A stretch of DNA of 5,592 nt from Elusimicrobiota bacterium (GTDB taxonomy: Bacteria > Elusimicrobiota > Elusimicrobia > UBA1565 > JACRDR01), in the NCBI GenBank assembly GCA_016207585.1, contig JACQPI010000090.1:1-5592 (forward strand), read 5' to 3'. A program made the position numbers and the translations under genes. Shown here in pieces: positions 1 to 5,592 of this stretch (positions within the stretch are counted from its first letter, which is position 1; every line of letters begins with the position of its first letter). The notes under the pieces are model-generated. The model was not told the origin of the DNA. It ran no database searches and saw only the letters and a list, made by a program, of their open reading frames with translations.

Positions 1-271
1 CGAGGCCCATCTCCTCGCGCACGAGACGGTCCATGAGTTGTCCCGCCCGGCCCACGAAGGCCAGTCCCTGTTTGTCCTCGTTCTCCCCCGGCCCCTCGCC
101 GATCACCGCGATCTTGGCCGATGGGTTGCCGCGGTCCACGACGATATGCGTGCGGGAGTCTTTCAGCGCGCATAGACGACAATCGGAAGCGAGCAGGAGC
201 TTGCGGAAGTCCTCGTAGGTCGTGGCGGTCAGAATGGAGTTTTTGGAGACATCGAAGAGATCCAGTTGCAT
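1..271 (-). CDS. Uracil-DNA glycosylase, family 4 (Fe-S type), N-terminal part, cut by window edge
   Basis: This enzyme removes uracil from DNA to start base-excision repair. The 90 visible codons read from an ATG at 271-269; an in-frame TAG lies three codons upstream (280-278) with no other start between, so the start is well fixed. Seen: a cysteine pair C31-x2-C34, which in this family supplies two of four ligands to a 4Fe-4S cluster; then THIVVDRGNP (41-50); then the uracil-binding/catalytic motif GEGPGENED (58-66) and FVGRAGQLMD (72-81). GEGPG-x-x-ED followed by FVGRAGQLLD-like sequence is typical of family 4 enzymes such as Thermus UDGa, and unlike family 1 (GQDPYH). The first 30 residues precede the first cysteine and form an extension that short thermophile enzymes lack. 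The other two cluster cysteines and the C-terminal HPS-type motif lie outside the window. It is divergent from the helicase gene. No strong Shine-Dalgarno sequence precedes it. Family call is secure; the exact substrate range is inferred. Confidence 0.93.
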   Translation of the reverse strand, partial: MQLDLFDVSKNSILTATTYEDFRKLLLASDCRLCALKDSRTHIVVDRGNPSAKIAVIGEGPGENEDKQGLAFVGRAGQLMDRLVREEMGL

Positions 272-315
272 GACATTCTAACGGGTTGCGGGACCTACAA
301 ATCTAAGCCGGCGGT

Positions 316-321
316 AGTATA
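316..321 (-). promoter_or_regulatory. Possible -10 element for the uracil-DNA glycosylase gene
   Basis: On the minus strand this reads TATACT, five of six matches to the sigma-70 consensus. It would place the transcript start near 308-309 and give a leader of about 38 bases before the glycosylase ATG. I could not find a recognisable -35 box at 15-19 bases upstream, nor an extended -10 TG, so this is only a candidate based on the -10 match and the position. Confidence 0.25.
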
Positions 322-370
322 TCCCGTTTCTTCTTTCCACGGCTTGAGTCTTTGAGGGCGAAACGATTTG

Positions 371-383
371 GGGCCTAAGGCCC
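371..383. repeat. Short GC-rich inverted repeat in the divergent intergenic region
   Basis: GGGCC-TAA-GGCCC forms a perfect 5-bp stem with a 3-base loop. It lies about 50-60 bases upstream of the proposed helicase -35 box. There is no T-run on either side in either orientation, so it is not a canonical intrinsic terminator. It could be a protein-binding site for divergent control or simply chance in GC-rich DNA. Confidence 0.3.
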
Positions 384-396
384 ATGATTCTGATCT

Positions 397-410
397 ACAG
401 GACGGGCTGT
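397..410. repeat. ACAG-N6-CTGT inverted repeat in the divergent intergenic region
   Basis: Two 4-base half-sites, ACAG (397-400) and CTGT (407-410), are inverted about a 6-base spacer, just upstream of the proposed helicase promoter. The order is the reverse of the enteric LexA box (CTGT-N8-ACAG), so it should not be read as a known SOS box. An operator role is possible only by position; half-sites this short occur often by chance. Confidence 0.15.
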
Positions 411-432
411 TTGGGAGCGGTTTTTCCGGGAT

Positions 433-462
433 TTGCGGGCGTCGCCGAGGGTATAGTACAAT
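433..462 (+). promoter_or_regulatory. Probable sigma-70-type promoter of the helicase-gatCA-Nudix string
   Basis: A -35-like TTGCGG (433-438, matching only the TTG) is followed after 18 bases by TACAAT (457-462, five of six matches to TATAAT). An overlapping TATAGT sits at 452-457. The expected transcript start is about 469-470, only five or six bases before the helicase GTG at 475. This is the only AT-rich promoter-like stretch close upstream of the four-gene string, and no other large gap exists further downstream in it. Prediction by eye, not verified. Confidence 0.4.
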
Positions 463-474
463 AGCCTCTTTCCA

Positions 475-2649
<2,175 letters not shown>

Positions 2650-2653
2650 TTTC

Positions 2654-2941
2654 ATGAGCATTTCGGAAAAGGATGTCGCGCACATCGCGCGCCTGGCGCG
2701 GCTTTTCGTGACCCCCCAAGAGGTCAAGCGATATCAGGAGCAGCTGGGCAAGATACTGGACTCGATGGAGGAGTTGAAATCCCTGGACACATCGAAGGTC
2801 CGGCCCACGGCGCATGTTCTGGGCTTGGCCGACGTTTTCCGGGCCGATGAACCGCGACGTTCCGTCGATCCCGAGACGCTCCTGGCGGCGGCCCCCGAGC
2901 GCGAGGGCCCGTATTTCAAGGTCCGCAAGGTGCTCGAATGA
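2654..2941 (+). CDS. gatC: Aspartyl/glutamyl-tRNA amidotransferase subunit C
   Basis: The small subunit of GatCAB, the complex that converts Glu-tRNA(Gln) and/or Asp-tRNA(Asn) to the correctly amidated form; GatC wraps around the GatA-GatB interface and stabilises GatA. The 95-residue length is exactly usual. Family hallmarks are visible: VAHIARLARL near the N terminus (8-17), the helical QLGKILDSMEEL segment, the LDTSKVRPTAHVLGL stretch, DEPRRS, and the C-terminal APEREGPYFKVRKVLE (80-95). The ATG lies 4 bases after the helicase stop, and its own TGA overlaps the gatA ATG by 4 bases (2938-2941), so GatC and GatA are very likely translationally coupled and made in equal amounts. No strong Shine-Dalgarno sequence precedes this start, so re-initiation after the helicase stop is likely. 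Confidence 0.96.
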   Translation: MSISEKDVAHIARLARLFVTPQEVKRYQEQLGKILDSMEELKSLDTSKVRPTAHVLGLADVFRADEPRRSVDPETLLAAAPEREGPYFKVRKVLE

Positions 2942-4422
2942 GCGCGCCCAACGACATCACGCGCTGGAGCGCCGCGCAGATCGCGGCTCGGGTGGCCGGG
3001 CGCGAGGTCCGCGCGGAGGAGGTCGCCCGAGCGCACTTGGAGCGCATCAGCGGGTTGGATAAGGAGGTCGGCGCCTTCATCACGGTTTTGGAGGAGTCCT
3101 CGCTGGCTCAGGCGCGGGAAGTGGATCGTCGGATCGCGGCGGGCGAGGCCGCGGGGCGGTTGTCCGGGGTCCCGGTCGCCATCAAGGACAACATGCTCAT
3201 GGAGGGCACCGAGACGACCTGCGGCTCCAGGATTCTCAAGGGCTACCGCGCGCCCTACGACGCGACCGTGGTCGGCAGGCTCAAGGCCGCGGGCGCCGTC
3301 ATCATCGGCAAGACGAACCTCGACGAATTCGCCATGGGATCGTCGACCGAAAACTCCTCTTTTTTCCCGACGCGCAACCCATGGGCCCTGGATCGCGTTC
3401 CCGGCGGCTCCAGCGGCGGCTCGGCCGCCGCGGTCGCGGCCGGGATGGCCGCGCTGTCCTTGGGCTCGGATACCGGCGGCTCGATCCGCCAACCGGCGGC
3501 CCTGTGCGGAATCGTTGGGCTCAAGCCCACGTACGGCCTCGTATCCCGCTACGGGCTCGTGGCGTTCGCCTCCTCCCTGGATCAGATCGGCCCTTTCGCC
3601 CGCACGACCGAGGATGCAGCGCTCGCGCTTTCGGTGCTGGCCGGCCACGATCCGCTGGATTCCACGTCGGCCGAGGTGGAGCCGCGCGACTATCTCCGCG
3701 AACTGGAGGGGCGCAAAGACTTGAAGGGCCTGCGGGTCGGGGTCCCGAAGGAATATTTTATCGAGGGAATGGAGCCCGACGCGGAGCGCTCCGTCCGCGA
3801 AGGACTGAAGACGCTCGAGGAACTGGGCGCGCGGACTTGCGAGGTCTCCTTGCCGCATACGCGCTTTGCCGTCAGCACGTATTACCTCATCGCGCCCGCC
3901 GAGGCGAGCTCGAACCTCGCCCGTTTCGACGGGGTACGCTACGGGTCCTCCGAGGCCCGGCAGGACCGGGAGGCTAACCTTTTGTCGGTCTATGAGCGCA
4001 CGCGCGGCGAGGGCTTCGGCCCCGAGGTGAAGCGCCGCATCATGCTGGGAACCTACGCCTTGAGCTCGGGCTACTACGACGCGTACTACGGCAAGGCGCA
4101 GCGCGTTCGGACCTTGATCCGCCAAGATTTCGACGAGGCGTTCCAGTCCGTGGATATTCTGGCGTCTCCCACGTCTCCTTCAGCCGCCTTTCGGCTGGGG
4201 GAAAAATCCGGCGATCCCATGCAGATGTACCTCTCGGATATTTTCACGATTCCCTGCAACTTGGCAGGCAACGCCGGAATTTCCATTCCCTGCGGTCTTA
4301 CGTCGGCCGGGCTTCCAGTCGGGCTTCAGCTGCTGGCGCCCACGTTCGAGGAAGGCCGGCTGTTTCAAGTTTCCAGGGTGTTCGAGAGGGCGCGTCCATT
4401 CCCCGTTTTGGACGCGCGATGA
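2938..4422 (+). CDS. gatA: Aspartyl/glutamyl-tRNA amidotransferase subunit A (glutaminase subunit)
   Basis: The glutaminase of GatCAB: it releases ammonia from glutamine, which is channelled to GatB to amidate misacylated Glu-tRNA(Gln) or Asp-tRNA(Asn). The protein has 494 residues, near the family's usual 480-490. The amidase-signature core is intact with its Ser-cisSer-Lys triad: Lys83 in VAIKDNM, cis-Ser158 in GGSSGGSAAAVAAGM (156-170), and nucleophile Ser182 in GSDTGGSIRQPA (176-187). The spacing (75 and 24 residues) equals that of K79/S154/S178 known in Staphylococcus aureus GatA. GatA-specific segments follow: KPTYGLVSRYGLVAFASSLD (196-215), MYLSDIFTIP (430-439) and GISIPCGLTSAGLPVGLQLL (447-466), which separate it from generic amidases. 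AAGG-type purine sequence about 8 bases upstream may serve as a ribosome site. It overlaps gatC by 4 bases; gatB does not follow, so the partner must be encoded elsewhere. Confidence 0.97.
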   Translation: MSAPNDITRWSAAQIAARVAGREVRAEEVARAHLERISGLDKEVGAFITVLEESSLAQAREVDRRIAAGEAAGRLSGVPVAIKDNMLMEGTETTCGSRILKGYRAPYDATVVGRLKAAGAVIIGKTNLDEFAMGSSTENSSFFPTRNPWALDRVPGGSSGGSAAAVAAGMAALSLGSDTGGSIRQPAALCGIVGLKPTYGLVSRYGLVAFASSLDQIGPFARTTEDAALALSVLAGHDPLDSTSAEVEPRDYLRELEGRKDLKGLRVGVPKEYFIEGMEPDAERSVREGLKTLEELGARTCEVSLPHTRFAVSTYYLIAPAEASSNLARFDGVRYGSSEARQDREANLLSVYERTRGEGFGPEVKRRIMLGTYALSSGYYDAYYGKAQRVRTLIRQDFDEAFQSVDILASPTSPSAAFRLGEKSGDPMQMYLSDIFTIPCNLAGNAGISIPCGLTSAGLPVGLQLLAPTFEEGRLFQVSRVFERARPFPVLDAR

Positions 4423-4441
4423 GCGTCGGGACCGTCTCGGC

Positions 4442-4446
4442 GGAGG
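4442..4446 (+). promoter_or_regulatory. Strong Shine-Dalgarno sequence supporting the Nudix start at 4452
   Basis: GGAGG (within the purine run 4442-4450) ends 5 bases before the ATG at 4452, an ideal ribosome-binding arrangement and the best in the window. It lies 11 codons inside the longer reading frame that starts at 4419, so it favours the downstream start. The same bases are also codons of the longer frame (encoding Ala-Glu-Gly-Ser), so coincidence is possible. Confidence 0.5.
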
Positions 4447-4451
4447 GGAGC

Positions 4452-4877
4452 ATGGCGGCTGCGGCGAGGGAATATTCGGCCGGCGGGGTCGTCACGCAAA
4501 ACGGCAGGCTGCTTTTAGTCCGCGTCGAGAATCTTCAGGGCGAGGTTCTTTGGACTTTTCCCAAGGGGCATCTGGAACCCGGGGAAACGCCGCGTCGCGC
4601 GGCTTTGCGCGAGGTGGAGGAGGAGACGGGCTATCGATGCCGGATTCTAAAGACCTTGATGATGGTGCGATATCGCTATTTTAGAAGCGGTCGCCGCATC
4701 GACAAAAAGGTCCGGTGGTATTGGATGACGCCCGAGGCGCGTCCCGGCGGGCCGGACCCAGATGAGATTTTGGATATTCGTTGGGCGAACCCTGAATCGG
4801 CCCGGCGGCTTTTGCGCTATCCCGGCGACCACCGCCTCTTGGAGAGGGTCGCGCTGCTAGCGGAACGCGAGACCTAA
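4452..4877 (+). CDS. Nudix (MutT-like) hydrolase, resembling diadenosine-polyphosphate hydrolases
   Basis: Hydrolyses a nucleoside diphosphate linked to another group; likely a cytoplasmic house-cleaning enzyme. The 141-residue form is one Nudix domain. The Nudix box fits GX5EX7REUXEEXGU perfectly: GHLEPGE-x7-REVEEETGY at residues 39-61 (bases 4566-4634), with metal-binding glutamates 54, 57 and 58. Before it lie AGGVV (10-14) and WTFPKG (34-39); after it KKVRWYWM (85-92). The FPKGH-EPGE form, plus a basic strand leading to an aromatic W-Y/F-x-M strand, resembles Ap6A/Ap4A hydrolases such as Thermus Ndx1; the substrate is an inference from that. An alternative start at 4419 adds 11 residues (MSVGTVSAEGS) and would overlap the gatA stop by 4 bases, like gatC-gatA. 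I prefer 4452 because of its strong Shine-Dalgarno sequence and because the extension is Ser/Gly/Ala-rich and outside the domain. The 3' end overlaps the convergent gene by 21 bases. Confidence 0.9.
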   Translation: MAAAAREYSAGGVVTQNGRLLLVRVENLQGEVLWTFPKGHLEPGETPRRAALREVEEETGYRCRILKTLMMVRYRYFRSGRRIDKKVRWYWMTPEARPGGPDPDEILDIRWANPESARRLLRYPGDHRLLERVALLAERET

Positions 4878-5417
4878 TTCCGGAACAAAATCGACGTCGA
4901 TGCGGTCGCGCAGGCCCCGGATGTCTTTCCAAGCGGAGCGCTCTTGAGTTCCACTTATCGGCCGTCCGCAATTCTTTTCCGGATTTTCCTTGAGACAGAC
5001 TGCCTGCCGTATCGCGGCGAGCCCTTCCAGGCTTTCGAAATCGAGCCAGGCTTGCGCTGCAGCCGATAGGGATCGGACCCGGCAGAGTCTTAGTGGGGTT
5101 CCGTCTCGCGCCGTTTTGCGTGGGATCGTCTCGCACCGGATATGCAGGTTTTCTTCCGTTAGGTAGGCTACCTCCCGGCGCGAGGAGTTCTGGTAGGATA
5201 TCTTGTAGGAATCCGGCCTGCCTCTTTCCTGGATGAGGAAGAGGGAAGCGGCTTCGGAATTCTCCCGGTTCACGGCCACGACTTCGTATCGCCAGGGCGG
5301 AGGAATCTCCTCGGCCTGCGCGATGCCGAGGAGTAGAATCATGGGCAGAAAGAGAGCCATCTGGAGCGGGATATGCCGTCCGCTTTTACGCTCAGTGGGA
5401 GGCATTGAACCAAACAT
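4857..5417 (-). CDS. Predicted secreted protein of unknown function, four cysteines
   Basis: I do not recognise a family. The 186-residue product has a clear Sec-type signal peptide: basic n-region with R10, K11, R14 and H15, hydrophobic core MALFLPMILLLGIA (20-33), and an AQA cleavage site after residue 35, so it should act in the periplasm or outside the cell. No lipobox cysteine is seen, so it is not an obvious lipoprotein. The mature part (about 151 residues) alternates short hydrophobic strands with polar turns (YEVVAV, SLFLIQE, SYKISY, REVAYL) and ends GLAFR. It has four cysteines (95, 112, 141, 150), enough for two disulfides. Starts at 5417 or 5405 both keep the signal peptide; Met20 would lose the basic n-region. 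The 5417 ATG comes 3 bases after the upstream gene's stop, suggesting coupling. Codons are less G/C-biased than in gatA (several ATA, CTA, AGA, TTA), typical of a poorly conserved gene. Reality is supported by the signal peptide and context, not by homology. Confidence 0.7.
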   Translation of the reverse strand: MFGSMPPTERKSGRHIPLQMALFLPMILLLGIAQAEEIPPPWRYEVVAVNRENSEAASLFLIQERGRPDSYKISYQNSSRREVAYLTEENLHIRCETIPRKTARDGTPLRLCRVRSLSAAAQAWLDFESLEGLAAIRQAVCLKENPEKNCGRPISGTQERSAWKDIRGLRDRIDVDFVPELGLAFR

Positions 5418-5420
5418 TCG

Positions 5421-5592
5421 CTAGTGTTCGACGATGTGAGTATAAACGCGAAAGCCGTCCAGGGACTTATGGATGCGATCGGTGTTTTCAGAGTCGAGAT
5501 GCGTCACTTTGACGATGATGTAGTGCTCGACGATGGGGCCCGCCTGCTGCGTTCGGGGCTCGACCGCGATGACGCCGGGGATCGCCAAAAGC
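5421..5592 (-). CDS. C-terminal end of an unrecognised protein, cut by window edge
   Basis: An open frame enters from the right edge (first full codon at 5591-5589) and ends at TAG 5423-5421, giving 57 residues. It begins LLAIPGVIAVEPRTQQAG and continues with a strand (HYIIVKVTHLD), a short helix (SENTDRIHKSLDG) and a final strand (FRVYTHIVEH). That end-of-helix/'IPGV' strand/strand/helix/strand order resembles a ferredoxin-like (ACT- or HMA-type) regulatory or binding domain, but this is pattern only and no family motif is decisive. It is likely the upstream operon partner of the secreted protein: only 3 bases separate its stop from the next ATG. Codon choice is G/C-biased (ATC, GTC, CTC), supporting a real gene. 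No start is visible because the gene extends outside the window. Confidence 0.65.
   Translation of the reverse strand, partial: LLAIPGVIAVEPRTQQAGPIVEHYIIVKVTHLDSENTDRIHKSLDGFRVYTHIVEH

Noticed and set aside
371..383. GGGCC-TAA-GGCCC hairpin considered as an intrinsic terminator.
   Set aside because: No gene ends here, the two flanking genes diverge, and no T-run follows on either strand.
2734..4125. A 463-residue open frame on the minus strand opposite gatC and gatA.
   Set aside because: It lies wholly antisense to two certain genes. Its product is Arg/Gly/Ala/Leu-rich without domain motifs, as expected when a strongly G/C-at-third-position gene is read on the opposite strand, where stops become rare.
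4890..4901. Perfect 12-base palindrome ATCGACGTCGAT near the convergent gene ends, considered as a bidirectional terminator or operator.
   Set aside because: There is no loop and no T-run on the plus strand, it lies within codons of the secreted protein, and roughly one 12-base palindrome is expected by chance in a window this size.
4681..5136. A 151-residue minus-strand frame straddling the Nudix and secreted-protein genes.
   Set aside because: It runs in a different frame over two better supported genes, has low-complexity basic composition and lacks a signal peptide or motif.

Overview
The window is a compact, high-GC stretch of bacterial chromosome, almost entirely coding. It carries housekeeping genes with strong G/C preference at third codon positions. 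The presence of gatC and gatA implies indirect amidation of Gln-tRNA and/or Asn-tRNA, which most bacteria outside the enteric group use. A family 4 (Fe-S) uracil-DNA glycosylase and a secreted protein of no recognised family suit a deep-branching, probably Gram-negative or environmental/candidate-phylum bacterium. The sequence alone does not fix the phylum, and no phage, IS, tRNA, rRNA or CRISPR signal is visible.

Layout. Bases 1-271 (minus strand) hold the first 90 codons of a family 4 uracil-DNA glycosylase. A roughly 200-base divergent intergenic region (272-474) holds plausible promoters for both directions and two short inverted repeats. From 475 to 4877 (plus strand) there is a tightly packed four-gene string: a UvrD/PcrA helicase (GTG start), gatC (4-base gap), gatA (4-base ATGA overlap with gatC) and a Nudix hydrolase. 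The Nudix gene either overlaps gatA by 4 bases or starts 33 bases later behind a strong Shine-Dalgarno sequence. From 4857 to the right edge two minus-strand genes face the string: a predicted secreted 186-residue protein of unknown function, whose 3' end overlaps the Nudix gene's 3' end by 21 bases, and upstream of it the C-terminal 57 codons of another unrecognised protein.

How the parts fit. The glycosylase and the helicase are divergently arranged genome-maintenance genes: base-excision of uracil, and a helicase of the type used in nucleotide-excision repair, replication restart and rescue of stalled RNA polymerase. GatC and GatA are two of the three subunits of the tRNA-dependent amidotransferase; gatB is not next to them and must lie elsewhere if the complex is functional. 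The Nudix protein looks like a house-cleaning nucleotide hydrolase of the MutT/diadenosine-polyphosphate type. The right-hand pair is the least understood part.

I found no convincing evidence of a new biological system. The points most worth a second look are the near-leaderless GTG start of the helicase, gatCA without gatB in a repair/Nudix operon, and the two unrecognised minus-strand genes at the right edge.
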